From Paenibacillus pini JCM 16418 (GTDB lineage: Bacteria; Bacillota; Bacilli; Paenibacillales; Paenibacillaceae): a stretch of 64,000 nucleotides of DNA. Position numbers and translations under genes: made by a program. Under the pieces are notes generated by a model. The model worked only from the letters and a program-made list of their open reading frames with translations. It had not been told where the DNA came from and searched no databases. The DNA is taken from assembly GCF_000576305.1 (NCBI RefSeq), contig NZ_BAVZ01000001.1, positions 607,130 to 671,129 of the forward strand, written 5' to 3'. Shown here piece by piece: positions 45,451-54,142 of this stretch; position 1 is the stretch's first letter, and every line of letters starts with the position of its first letter.

Positions 45451-46460
45451 ATGAGCTTTTTTAAGAAGCTGAAAGAGAGTATTTCAAGCAAAACGGAATC
45501 CGTAACTAAACAATTCCGAGATGGCCTTGAGAAGACACGCAAAGGTTTTGTTGAGAAGGTTTCGGATTTAATGATCCGCCGTAAGAAAATTGATGAGGAA
45601 TTCTACGAGGAGTTGGAAGAAATTTTGATTGGCGCTGATGTAGGCGTCAATACGGTTATGAACCTGATCGAAGAGTTACGTGATGAAGTTAAAAAACAGC
45701 GTATCGAGAATGCGCTTGAGCTCCAACCCATTTTGTCACAAAAGTTGATGGATTTACTCCGCGGTGATGATGATAATGTAATCCATATGAATGAAGATGG
45801 TATTACAGTTATCCTTTTTGTAGGGGTGAACGGTGTCGGCAAGACGACGACGATTGGTAAACTAGCACATCGCTTTAAACAAGAAGGTAAAAAAGTTATT
45901 CTCGCTGCAGGAGATACTTTCCGTGCTGGGGCGATTGAGCAGCTCGAGGTGTGGGGTGAACGTGCAGGTGTTGAAGTTATTAAACAGCATGCTGGCTCTG
46001 ATCCAGCGGCAGTTATGTTTGATGCCGTACAGGCTGCGAAGCAACGCCAAGCAGATGTACTCATTTGCGATACTGCGGGACGTTTACAGAATAAATCGAA
46101 CCTGATGGAAGAACTGAACAAGATTTTCCGTGTTATTCAGCGTGAAATTCCAGGTGCACCACATGAAGTGTTAATGGTGCTCGATGCAACGACAGGACAA
46201 AATGCGCTGACTCAGGCCAAAATGTTTGGTGAGAAGAGTGGTGTAACAGGACTGGTACTGACGAAGCTGGATGGCACCGCTAAGGCGGAATCGTTGTAGC
46301 GATTCGTCAGGAGCTTAATCTTCCGGTTAAGATGGTAGGACTTGGTGAGAAAATGGGAGATTTACAGCCATTTGATTCGCAGCAATTTGTACATGCTCTA
46401 TTCGCTGGATTGATTCAGGAAGAAGATGTACAAGATGAAGAAGAGGGAATCCAAGAATAA
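45451..46460 (+). CDS. ftsY: Signal recognition particle receptor FtsY (frameshifted in this sequence)
   Basis: Start ATG 45451 behind GGAGG. An N-domain helical bundle is followed by the G-domain: GVNGVGKTTTIGKLA (G1), DTAGRL (G3), TKLDGTAK (G4). The frame stops early at 46299. Adding one G at 46284-46285 (GG to GGG) restores TAKGGIVVAIRQEL and runs to the TAA at 46458-46460, 336 residues. FtsY is essential in relatives, so an error in the sequence is the likely cause. Docks SRP-bound ribosomes at the membrane. Confidence 0.94.
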
Positions 46461-46483
46461 TCGAATAATTAGGATGTACTCAA

Positions 46484-46519
46484 AAAAAGAGTCTGCCGCT
46501 CATGCGGCAGACTCTTTTT
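46484..46519. terminator. Bidirectional terminator between ftsY and the glycan island
   Basis: Sixteen-base arms (46484-46499 and 46504-46519) pair perfectly around TCAT with A-run before and T-run after. It serves ftsY and the opposing minus-strand island. Confidence 0.92.
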
Positions 46520-46533
46520 ATTATAAACAGATA

Positions 46534-46737
46534 TTAAGTGGAAAGCACACGTACGAAATCTACTGCCTTCAATGGGATAATGGCTACATCTCCTGGTGGT
46601 CCATATAAAATGGGTGGGATTCTTAACATCAAAGACGCTTGGTTGACTGAAATCAGAGTTCCCACAATGAGATCTCCAGGTGTCATGACCTCAACTTCCA
46701 TTCCGATGAGTCCTCTAACTAATTCTTTGAAAGTCAT
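46534..46737 (-). CDS. Small beta-barrel-like protein (DUF2642/YuzF-like)
   Basis: 67 residues. The pattern IGMEVEVMTPGDLIVGTLISVNQASLMLR followed by GDVAIIPLKAV reads as a five-strand SH3/LSm-like barrel. It resembles YuzF/DUF2642 proteins by eye (from memory). It shares this pattern with the C-terminal part of the next gene, so the two look like paralogs. AAGGAGG is 10 bases before the ATG. Last gene of the minus-strand island; function unknown. Confidence 0.65.
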   Translation of the reverse strand: MTFKELVRGLIGMEVEVMTPGDLIVGTLISVNQASLMLRIPPILYGPPGDVAIIPLKAVDFVRVLST

Positions 46738-46783
46738 TTGAGATCGTCCTCCTTTTTCTTGTTCTTTGGTATTTCAAACCGAT

Positions 46784-47146
46784 TTACTGTGCTGAACTGA
46801 TTTTAGCAAATGGAATAATTACGATGTCTCCACCTGATTCACGTAGCTCCACAGCATCGACTGCCACTGTAAGCACAATACCAGTCAGTATGACACTAGT
46901 TGTGTCCACTCTGACTTCTTGACCAATTTTATGAACAAAATAGTCGTATAACTCTGGATTGGTTGTTAAGCCAGTGGATACTTGTTCTTGCAGCTGATCA
47001 ATCTGCTCTTGCTGGTGTTGTACCTGTGCCTGAAGGGTAACAATCTGTCCTTCTATTTGATGAATTTCAAGATCTAAACGCTGTATTTCGTGCACGAGGT
47101 GCCGAATTTCCGCATTGATGTGCTTGCGGATCCAATGAAAACACAT
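46784..47146 (-). CDS. Coiled-coil plus small-barrel protein, paralog of the next gene
   Basis: 120 residues from the ATG at 47146 (AAAGGAG 8 bases upstream; the ATG at 47170 precedes that site). Residues about 5-60 form a coiled coil (LVHEIQRLDLEIHQIEGQIVTLQ, QHQQEQIDQLQEQV). Residues about 68-118 carry the small barrel pattern IGQEVRVDTTSVILTGIVLTV...GDIVIIPFAKI seen in the 67-residue neighbour. It might oligomerise through the coil. Function unknown; context suggests a role with the glycan genes upstream. Confidence 0.68.
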   Translation of the reverse strand: MCFHWIRKHINAEIRHLVHEIQRLDLEIHQIEGQIVTLQAQVQHQQEQIDQLQEQVSTGLTTNPELYDYFVHKIGQEVRVDTTSVILTGIVLTVAVDAVELRESGGDIVIIPFAKISSAQ

Positions 47147-47171
47147 GACATCAGCTCCTTTGTCTATCAAA

Positions 47172-48189
47172 TTATTTTACGAATTTACGAGATTCGATTT
47201 CCTTTTTTAATGCCAATATCTGTTTCAGACTTTCTTTCTCAGCTGATCGGATCGCTGGTTCATACTTTTGAATAACTTGAGTACTTTCTTTGAGGAAGGT
47301 ATCGACTTTTGCTTGGATTTCCTCATAAGGAAGTTGATAATTACACATATATTTGTCCATTCCGAACGATGCTAGTAAGCTACTTACTTTACTCATTTGA
47401 GATAGAGCGAATACAGGCTTACCGGCTCTGAGTGCGACGAGAGCAGGATGAAGCTTGTAACTAATTAGAAAATCCATTGACTGAATATAGTTGTAAGTCA
47501 GATCGAGATCCATGAGGAGAGGCAAAGTTTGGACAGAAGCAGCAGGTGAGATTTCTTTAATGCTCTTGGTCATATTTTCGCAAGTCTTAAAGTCGGAGTA
47601 GATGTTAGAAGGGTGATTGATAACCGGAATGAACACGATATGATAGCCTTTTTGAATGAGATGCATGGAAAGTTTGACCATGTTTTCAAAAGGGTAGGAT
47701 GGATAAGAGAAGACACAGATGCCAATTGTAGGGCGGTTAGAGAAACGCTTAATCGGAAAGTGTTTCTCAGAGTAAGCAAAAACGATATCCTGTACCTTTC
47801 GTACCTTAGCATGAAATCCAGCTTTGCTAGCGATATCCGCTGATCTTTGATCACGGAATGATGCACTCTTGGCTTTGCTTATATAAGATCTGTACTTCTC
47901 AACTTGATCAGGTGGCCAAGTCTCTTCAGGATAGTTGTCCACAATGCCTACACCATATACCCAAGTGATGATTCTCTAAAGCTTGCGGGAAATAATAAGG
48001 ATGAAATGAATACGGGGTAATTAAGTCTCCTCCACCAATGATTACACGTTCCGTCTTTGATTGATCCATATGGGAGTTCCAAGGATATACAATATGATTA
48101 CTAAATATTTGTTGGAATGTCTTTAGAAATAAATCGTCTCCAAAGTTGCCCATTCCATAATATCCACAAACACCAATGTTCACTTTCAT
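47172..48189 (-). CDS. Polysaccharide pyruvyl transferase family protein (frameshifted in this sequence)
   Basis: The N-terminal piece starts at 48189 with MKVNIGVCGYYGMGNFGDDLF, and ERVIIGGGDLI follows: the glycine-rich features of CsaB/WcaK-type pyruvyl transferases. The C-terminal piece ends DFLISYKLHPALVALRAGKPVFALS, with the family's late His. The join needs one base removed near 47955-47960, which restores HHLGYGVGIVDNYPEE and a 338-residue protein. The enzyme adds a pyruvyl ketal to a surface glycan; in Bacillales this often anchors S-layer proteins. It lies downstream of a glycosyltransferase. Confidence 0.82.
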
Positions 48190-48226
48190 ACCTCCTCTGT
48201 ATTGAAATTACTATTTTACTGGAAGG

Positions 48227-49252
48227 TTATTTTAATAAACCTTTAGCTAATAGCATATCTCTGATGACTTGATCGGCTGCATCTCCGCGTTCTTGCCAGC
48301 GGTTTTGCCTTGCATACGCAATTCTTGCTTCTCGAGCTGAATCATTCTTGGGTTCAGTGAGCATTCGGTTTAACTTGGAGATGAAATCTTCATGTGTAGT
48401 TGCTGTTGTGACATGAGGTTCCATGCGTATGCATTCGGGAAGAGCTGTAGATAAGACAGGAACCCCTGCGGCCATATATTCATAAGCTTTAACAGGGTTA
48501 GTGGCTAGCGTAATGGGATGGTATTGAAAGGGGATCATCGCGACGTCAATGTACTGTAGATATTGCTTCAGTTCATGATGGGGTTTCTCACCCAGGACAT
48601 GAACATTTGACAATCGAGTGTAGTCGGGAATATCCCCATAAGAAGCTCCAATGGAAATAAACTGTACGTGGGGAAAACGAACGGCAAGCTTAGCAAACAA
48701 TTCATGATCAAGCCAGTAAGCCCATGCTCCGATATATGCTACGATCGGACCTGGAGGTAAATCTGCAGGACGCGGTGCAACAGGAATATCGAAGAATCCA
48801 TTATCTGCTCCGTTCGGAATTAGTGTGACTGGCTTATCAGGATAGGCTAATTCGAGGCGTGAACGTATGCTGTCTGCAGTACACACCAGATGATCAGCGG
48901 TATCCACCATTTTCACCTCGTATTTTGCCCACTGAGGAAATTCGTCACAACAGTCGTAGATGATTGCGTCAGGACGATAAAACGAAGTCAGGCGTGTACG
49001 CTGTCTTGACCAAGTCGTCCATCCGACAACAGGTTGTGATTTGCGAAGCGCAGGTAATTTGTGCTTCACAAAGGCATGATGATCTGTAAACAGAAACACG
49101 TTTTTTTCTACTTCTAGAAAATCACGATCTAGAGGAGCAAGATTTTCAAAAAATACTTGGTGCCCTTTGGCCCCCAGCTGAGTCATTAGCTGCTGTGGAC
49201 GCTGCTTCATATATTTCCAGTTCATGGTTTTCGGATAAATAATGATGGCCAT
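48227..49252 (-). CDS. TuaH-like GT4 glycosyltransferase
   Basis: 341 residues from ATG 49252 (AAAGGAGGT 8 bases upstream; the ATG at 49276 lies before the site). The N-terminus with NWKYMKQRPQQLMTQLGAKGHQV is like TuaH-type enzymes. The C-terminal Rossmann half has VAYIGAWAYWLDHELF and NPVKAYEYMAAGVPVLST, the GT4 donor-binding segment with its E-x-x-A-x-G pattern. First gene of the minus-strand island; pairs with the pyruvyl transferase in making a surface or spore glycan. Confidence 0.86.
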   Translation of the reverse strand: MAIIIYPKTMNWKYMKQRPQQLMTQLGAKGHQVFFENLAPLDRDFLEVEKNVFLFTDHHAFVKHKLPALRKSQPVVGWTTWSRQRTRLTSFYRPDAIIYDCCDEFPQWAKYEVKMVDTADHLVCTADSIRSRLELAYPDKPVTLIPNGADNGFFDIPVAPRPADLPPGPIVAYIGAWAYWLDHELFAKLAVRFPHVQFISIGASYGDIPDYTRLSNVHVLGEKPHHELKQYLQYIDVAMIPFQYHPITLATNPVKAYEYMAAGVPVLSTALPECIRMEPHVTTATTHEDFISKLNRMLTEPKNDSAREARIAYARQNRWQERGDAADQVIRDMLLAKGLLK

Positions 49253-49466
49253 TATCTCATACCTCCTTTCTTTCATTCGCTAACCAATATATGCTTTCAT
49301 AGCTTAATAGAATTGATGCGAATGTCTATTTTACATGGAAATGGTGTAGCGCCCGGTTGAACACATGCATAAGTTCTCCGGCAGGTATGTCTCTAATCGA
49401 CCGGGTGGTAATCGAGGCGGTTGAGAGGTTATAATGAAGATAAAAAAGTTCATGAAGGGATTACTT

Positions 49467-50114
49467 ATGGCAAATACCCACACATATAGTCGTAGGGAAG
49501 AAGTCGCGAATGCTATTACTCACGGCATTGGCGCATTGCTGAGCGTGGCTGCATTAGTTCTTCTCATCGTCTTCTCTAGTACCAAAGGAACGGCGTGGCA
49601 TGTCATCAGCTTCTCCATTTATGGAGTGACCATGCTCCTCTTATACCTTAGCTCGACATTGGTCCACAGTTTTAAAGAAGGAAAGGTTAAAGATTTGTTT
49701 GAGATTTTTGATCATTCTTCGATCTATTTATTCATCGCAGGTTCCTATACTCCATTTATGCTGGTAGCCATTCGTGGGCCACTTGGCTGGTCTTTATTTG
49801 GTACCGTATGGGGAATTGCTCTGCTAGGGTGTGCATTTAAGGCATTTTTCACGAAAAGGTTTCTATTCATGTCTACCGTCTTCTATCTCATTATGGGTTG
49901 GCTAATTGTAATTGCATGGGGACCGTTGACAGCAGCTGTGGCTCCAGGAGGTATTGTGTTACTTGCTGTAGGTGGGGGACTCTATACTTTAGGTACGATT
50001 TTCTATGTATGGAGAGGATTCCCATTCCATCATGCCGTATGGCATTTATTCGTATTAGCGGGTAGTATTGCACATTTCTTGTCCGTCATTATGTATCTGT
50101 TACCTAACTCGTGA
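49467..50114 (+). CDS. Hemolysin III (YqfA/PAQR) family membrane protein
   Basis: 215 residues with seven hydrophobic segments. Conserved polar residues of the family are present: the ITHGIGA His, STLVHSF, EIFDHSSIYLFIAGSYTPF (Asp-His), and the late FPFHHAVWHLFVLAGS His cluster. These form a buried zinc site in PAQR relatives. GAAGGGA lies before the ATG at 49467. Despite the name, most bacterial members have no proven haemolytic role. Confidence 0.9.
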   Translation: MANTHTYSRREEVANAITHGIGALLSVAALVLLIVFSSTKGTAWHVISFSIYGVTMLLLYLSSTLVHSFKEGKVKDLFEIFDHSSIYLFIAGSYTPFMLVAIRGPLGWSLFGTVWGIALLGCAFKAFFTKRFLFMSTVFYLIMGWLIVIAWGPLTAAVAPGGIVLLAVGGGLYTLGTIFYVWRGFPFHHAVWHLFVLAGSIAHFLSVIMYLLPNS

Positions 50115-50198
50115 TTGAATGTAATGGGCTGAATGTGGTCAGAAAAAGAATACAAATAGAGTTTGAATCGATAGGTGAGAGATGACAAGGATAAATGC

Positions 50199-50227
50199 TT
50201 GACATCTTTCTTTGTTTTATGTATGAT
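50199..50227 (+). promoter_or_regulatory. Sigma-A promoter of the ylxM-ffh-rpsP operon
   Basis: TTGACA (50199-50204) and TATGAT (50222-50227) are 17 bases apart, 55 bases before ylxM. Confidence 0.85.
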
Positions 50228-50282
50228 AAGGGACGTTGATGAAGTGTAAAGTGTTTTTCCTTGACGAAGGGAGTTACCCTAT

Positions 50283-50639
50283 GTGAGTCAGGAGAATAGG
50301 CTCGAGAAGACGAACCGCATTAATTTATTATTTGCTTTCTATGATGGTCTGCTTACTGAGAAGCAACAGACATTCCTTAAATATTACTTTCATGATGATT
50401 TTTCCCTTGGGGAGATAGCAGCAGAATTCGAGATTAGCCGTCAGGCCGTGTATGAGCACATTAAGCGAGCTGAGCAGGTCCTCGAAATGTATGAAGAGAA
50501 GCTTGGATTATTAGACAAGTATGAACGCCGTAATCATGATTTTATTCAGTTGCGTGCGCTTGTTGAGCTAAGTGATATTTCTTCGGAACAGAAGATGAAG
50601 ATTAATGAAATCGTAAATCATTTACAGATACTGGAGTAA
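50283..50639 (+). CDS. ylxM: SRP-associated HTH protein YlxM
   Basis: 118 residues (UPF0122). A helix-turn-helix of sigma-4 type spans about 20-65: LTEKQQTFLKYYFHDDFSLGEIAAEFEISRQAVYEHIKRAE. GTG start behind AAGGGAG. YlxM precedes ffh across Firmicutes and in streptococci binds the SRP complex and stimulates its GTPase. It ends 26 bases before ffh. The direct promoter upstream makes it first in the operon. Confidence 0.93.
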   Translation: MSQENRLEKTNRINLLFAFYDGLLTEKQQTFLKYYFHDDFSLGEIAAEFEISRQAVYEHIKRAEQVLEMYEEKLGLLDKYERRNHDFIQLRALVELSDISSEQKMKINEIVNHLQILE

Positions 50640-50665
50640 ATCACATAAGAGGGAGGTGGCGCTAC

Positions 50666-52047
50666 ATGGCATTTGAGGGATTAACCAGTCGGTTGCAGAA
50701 CGTATTTAGTAAGCTGCGGGGCAAAGGTAAAGTTACTGAAGATGACGTAAACGAAGCGATGCGCGAGGTACGTCTTGCGCTCCTAGAAGCTGATGTTAAC
50801 TTTAAAGTAGTCAAAGATTTCGTCGCCAAGGTGAAGGAGAAGGCCATCGGCATAGAAGTGATGGAGAGCTTCACACCAGGCATGGTTATCATTGATATTG
50901 TTAACAAAGAATTGACAGAGCTGATGGGCGGAAGCCAAGCTAAGCTAGCGAAAGCAAGTAAGCCACCTACCGTGATCATGATGGTCGGTCTGCAAGGTGC
51001 AGGTAAAACGACGACCTCGGGTAAACTAGCGAAGAGCTACTGAAACAGAATCATCGTCCACTTCTTGTTGCAGGCGATATTTATCGGCCAGCAGCGATCA
51101 AGCAGCTTCAAGTGCTTGGTGAGCAGATTAATGTTCCAGTATTCTCTCTAGGTGACAAGACAAGCCCAGTTGATATTGCTAAACAGGCTTTGCAGCATGC
51201 CAAAGATAATAATAATGATTATTTGATCGTGGATACTGCAGGTCGCCTGCATATCGATGAAGAGCTGATGGAAGAGTTAAGACTTATTCACAGTGAAATC
51301 AAGCCAGATGAAGTTCTACTTGTTGTAGATGCTATGACAGGTCAAGATGCAGTCAATGTAGCTGACAACTTCAACAAACAGCTTGAACTCACTGGGGTTG
51401 TCCTAACCAAGCTTGACGGAGATTCACGAGGTGGTGCAGCACTTTCAGTTAAAGCTGTTACAGGCTGTCCCATTAAGTTCGCTGCCCTTGGTGAGAAGAT
51501 TGATGCACTTGAACCTTTCCATCCGGAACGTATGGCCTCGCGGATTTTGGGTATGGGTGATATGCTATCGCTGATTGAGAAAGCGCAGATGAACATTGAT
51601 ACCGAGAAAGCCAAGGAAATGGAACGTAAGATGCGTAATGCGGAATTTACATTCGATGATTTCCTTGAGCAAATGGATCAAGTGAAGAAGCTTGGACCGA
51701 TTGACCAGATCATGGATATGATCCCGGGAATGGGTAAGCTGAAACAATCTAAAGATCTCAAAGTGGATGAGAAGCAGATGGGTCGTATAGAAGCCATTGT
51801 TCAGTCCATGACAAAGAATGAGAAGCAGAACCCGGATACGATTAACCATAATCGCCGTAAACGTATTGCGGTTGGTAGTGGAACATCGATCGCAGAAGTG
51901 AATCGTTTGATTAAACAGTTCGATGAAATGCGCCGGATGATGAAGCAATTCTCTGATATGATGGGCCCTAAAGGACCTAAAGGAAAAGCTATGAAGCAGC
52001 TCAAAGGAATGGCCGCTAAGGGCGGCATGAAGTTTCCTTTCCGTTAA
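50666..52047 (+). CDS. ffh: Signal recognition particle protein Ffh (frameshifted in this sequence)
   Basis: ATG 50666 behind GGGAGGTGG. N-domain, then G1 GLQGAGKTTTSGKLAK, G3 DTAGRL, G4 TKLDGD, and a Met-rich M-domain from about residue 300 with MGLGDMLS-like MGMGDMLS and a Lys/Gly-rich end. The frame stops at 51043. One added base near 51032-51036 (AAGAG to AAGAAG) restores KLAKKLLKQNHRPLLVAGD and a 460-residue protein to 52047. Ffh is essential, so this is probably a sequence error. Confidence 0.94.
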
Positions 52048-52098
52048 TGCTTGAAATAGATGTTATACGATTTTATTTTATTGAAGGAGGTGATTTTC

Positions 52099-52371
52099 GT
52101 GGCAGTACGTATTCGTTTGAAACGCATGGGTGCTCATAAAGCTCCTTTCTACCGCATCGTGGTATCGGATTCTCGTTCCCCGCGTGACGGTCGATTTATC
52201 GAAGAGATCGGTTACTACAATCCGGTTGTACAACCGGCTGATGTTAAAATCGATGAAGATAAAGCACTAGCTTGGCTTCAAAAAGGTGCACAAGCATCTG
52301 ATACCGTTCGCAACTTGCTTAGCAAAGCTGGCGTCATGAAGAAATTTCATGAATTTAAGCAACAGAAATAA
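52099..52371 (+). CDS. rpsP: 30S ribosomal protein bS16
   Basis: 90 residues from GTG at 52099, behind [42 protein letters not shown] is the S16 N-terminus. The upstream frame is open to 52060 but has no site. Follows ffh by 51 bases in the usual operon. Confidence 0.96.
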   Translation: MAVRIRLKRMGAHKAPFYRIVVSDSRSPRDGRFIEEIGYYNPVVQPADVKIDEDKALAWLQKGAQASDTVRNLLSKAGVMKKFHEFKQQK

Positions 52372-52393
52372 TGACTGATGGCGAGGGTTATCT

Positions 52394-52624
52394 ATGGAAG
52401 AATTAGTTGGTGTTATTGCTAAGGCTTTAGTGGATTATCCTGAAGATGTGACCGTCAAGACCGTCGAGAAGGATCATCTGATTGTTTATGAATTGTCTGT
52501 TCATCCAGAAGATGTGGGCAAGGTTATCGGCAAACAGGGCCGGATCGCCAAAGCGCTTCGTACGGTTGTTACATCTGCAGCAGTCAAAATGGATAAACGC
52601 GTAACCGTGGATATCATATCTTAA
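52394..52624 (+). CDS. khpA: KH-domain RNA-binding protein KhpA
   Basis: 76 residues (YlqC). One KH domain with the RNA-binding loop G-K-Q-G in GKVIGKQGRIAKALRTVV. KhpA pairs with KhpB (Jag/EloR) in Gram-positive bacteria and affects cell-division and elongation genes. It starts 22 bases after rpsP. The ylqD gene that follows in B. subtilis is absent here. Confidence 0.95.
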   Translation: MEELVGVIAKALVDYPEDVTVKTVEKDHLIVYELSVHPEDVGKVIGKQGRIAKALRTVVTSAAVKMDKRVTVDIIS

Positions 52625-52640
52625 AGATATACGAAAGGGG

Positions 52641-52668
52641 GTTAGGATGCATGTCCTAGCTCTTTTTC
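52641..52668 (+). terminator. Intra-operon terminator or attenuator between khpA and rimM
   Basis: GTTAGGA (52641-52647) pairs with TCCTAGC (52654-52660) with one G-U around TGCATG, followed by TCTTTTTC. Partial termination would separate rpsP-khpA from rimM-trmD. Confidence 0.55.
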
Positions 52669-52741
52669 GTACATGCTGAAGATTAACATAAATGATGAAT
52701 TCGCTCTGTAGATCTGGGGCGCGTCATGTTAGGAGGAACAT

Positions 52742-53263
52742 ATGGCGGATAAGTTATACAAAGTTGGGAAAATCGTAAATACGCATGGTATTAAAGGTGA
52801 AATCAAAGTGTTATCGATTACAGATTTTCCAGAGGTGCGTTTTGCTGCAGGCGGACGATTACTAATTATCCCAGCTGATGGTGGATCTTCAATACCCATT
52901 ACAATTGAATCTTCAAGATTGCATAAAAATATGTATATCCTTAAGTTAAAGGGATATCAGAATATAAATGAAGTAGAGAAATATAAAGGTAGCATGCTGA
53001 AGGTCGAAGAATCCGAACTGCTAGAATTGCCTGAGAATGAATACTATATTTTTGAAATTGTGGGTTGTAAAGTTGTGACTGATGAAGCACGAGAGCTGGG
53101 TGTCATTAAGGAAGTACTTAGTCCAGGATCGAATGATGTTTGGGTTGTCCAGCCTGAATCAGGTAAAGACATTCTAATTCCAGTTATTGATGAAGTGGTA
53201 TTGGATGTAGATGTGAAGAACAAGCTGGTTACGATCCACTTGATGGAAGGACTTCTGGATTGA
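52742..53263 (+). CDS. rimM: Ribosome maturation factor RimM
   Basis: 173 residues. [24 protein letters not shown] is the N-terminal beta-barrel, and a PRC barrel covers about 95-170 ([37 protein letters not shown]). Assists 30S head assembly through uS19. AGGAGGAA is well placed. Its stop TGA overlaps the trmD ATG (TGATG). Confidence 0.95.
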   Translation: MADKLYKVGKIVNTHGIKGEIKVLSITDFPEVRFAAGGRLLIIPADGGSSIPITIESSRLHKNMYILKLKGYQNINEVEKYKGSMLKVEESELLELPENEYYIFEIVGCKVVTDEARELGVIKEVLSPGSNDVWVVQPESGKDILIPVIDEVVLDVDVKNKLVTIHLMEGLLD

Positions 53264-54014
53264 TGCGTGTAGATGTCCTAACCCTTTTCCAGAGATGCTT
53301 GAAGGTGTATTTAAATCCAGTATTCTAGGCAAGGCTCAGGAAAAAGGTATTGTATCGCTCAATGCCGTTAATTTTCGTGATTATTCCACGAGTAAGCACA
53401 ATACCGTAGATGATACTCCTTATGGTGGCGGGGGCGGTATGGTGTTGAAACCTGAACCGATTTTTGCTGCAGTAGAAGATGTATTAAATGGGCAAAGTGG
53501 TTCTGCACGTGTTATTCTGATGTGTCCACAAGGGGAAACCTTCACACAGGCGAAGGCGGAGGAGCTATCCACTGAAGAGCATTTGATCTTTATATGTGGT
53601 CATTACGAAGGTTATGATGAACGCATAAGGGAGCATCTGGTCACAGATGAGTTATCGATTGGTGATTATGTACTCACAGGCGGTGAACTACCGGCTATGG
53701 TAGTTATCGATTCAGTCGCAAGGCTGTTACCTGGCGTACTTGGTAACGAGACATCGGCAGTTACAGATTCGTTTAGCACGGGGCTTCTCGAATATCCTCA
53801 TTATACGCGGCCTGCTGAGTTTCGCGGCTGGAAAGTGCCCGATATGCTGCTGAGTGGTCATCATGCCAATATCGAAGCTTGGCGTCACGAACAAGCCCTT
53901 CAGCGCACATTGGATCGTCGTCCAGATTTATTGAATCAAGCGCAGCTAACTGACAAAGATAAGAAATTATTACAGAAGCTTAAGGCGCAGAAGATTACGA
54001 ATCCAGCGGATTGA
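53263..54014 (+). CDS. trmD: tRNA (guanine37-N1)-methyltransferase (frameshifted near the start)
   Basis: The real start is ATG 53263, overlapping the rimM stop: MRVDVLTLF follows, then the frame breaks. CC at 53289-53290 should be CCC, which gives [16 protein letters not shown] and a 250-residue protein; otherwise the longest frame starts only at 53295. [19 protein letters not shown] is the deep-knot SAM site. TrmD makes m1G37 to prevent +1 frameshifting and is essential or nearly so. A terminator follows. Confidence 0.93.
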
Positions 54015-54032
54015 TGAAATACGTGAAAGTGA

Positions 54033-54066
54033 AACCACAACCTGTATCGTAGGATGTGGTTTTTTG
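54033..54066 (+). terminator. Terminator of the ylxM-trmD operon
   Basis: AACCACAACCT (54033-54043) and AGGATGTGGTT (54051-54061) pair with one mismatch, then T6. Confidence 0.85.
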
Positions 54067-54142
54067 ATTCGTATATTCGTATAAGTGGGTTCAAATGTAG
54101 TAAACTAATAAGTATATTGTCTTCAAGGAGGAACTTTAACTT

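Noticed and set aside
47926..48189. Stand-alone small protein with a GGGD motif
   Set aside because: It is the N-terminal part of the pyruvyl transferase split by one base.
51032..51043. Programmed translational frameshift in ffh
   Set aside because: No slippery heptamer or downstream pseudoknot is evident, and similar single-base breaks occur in seven other genes.
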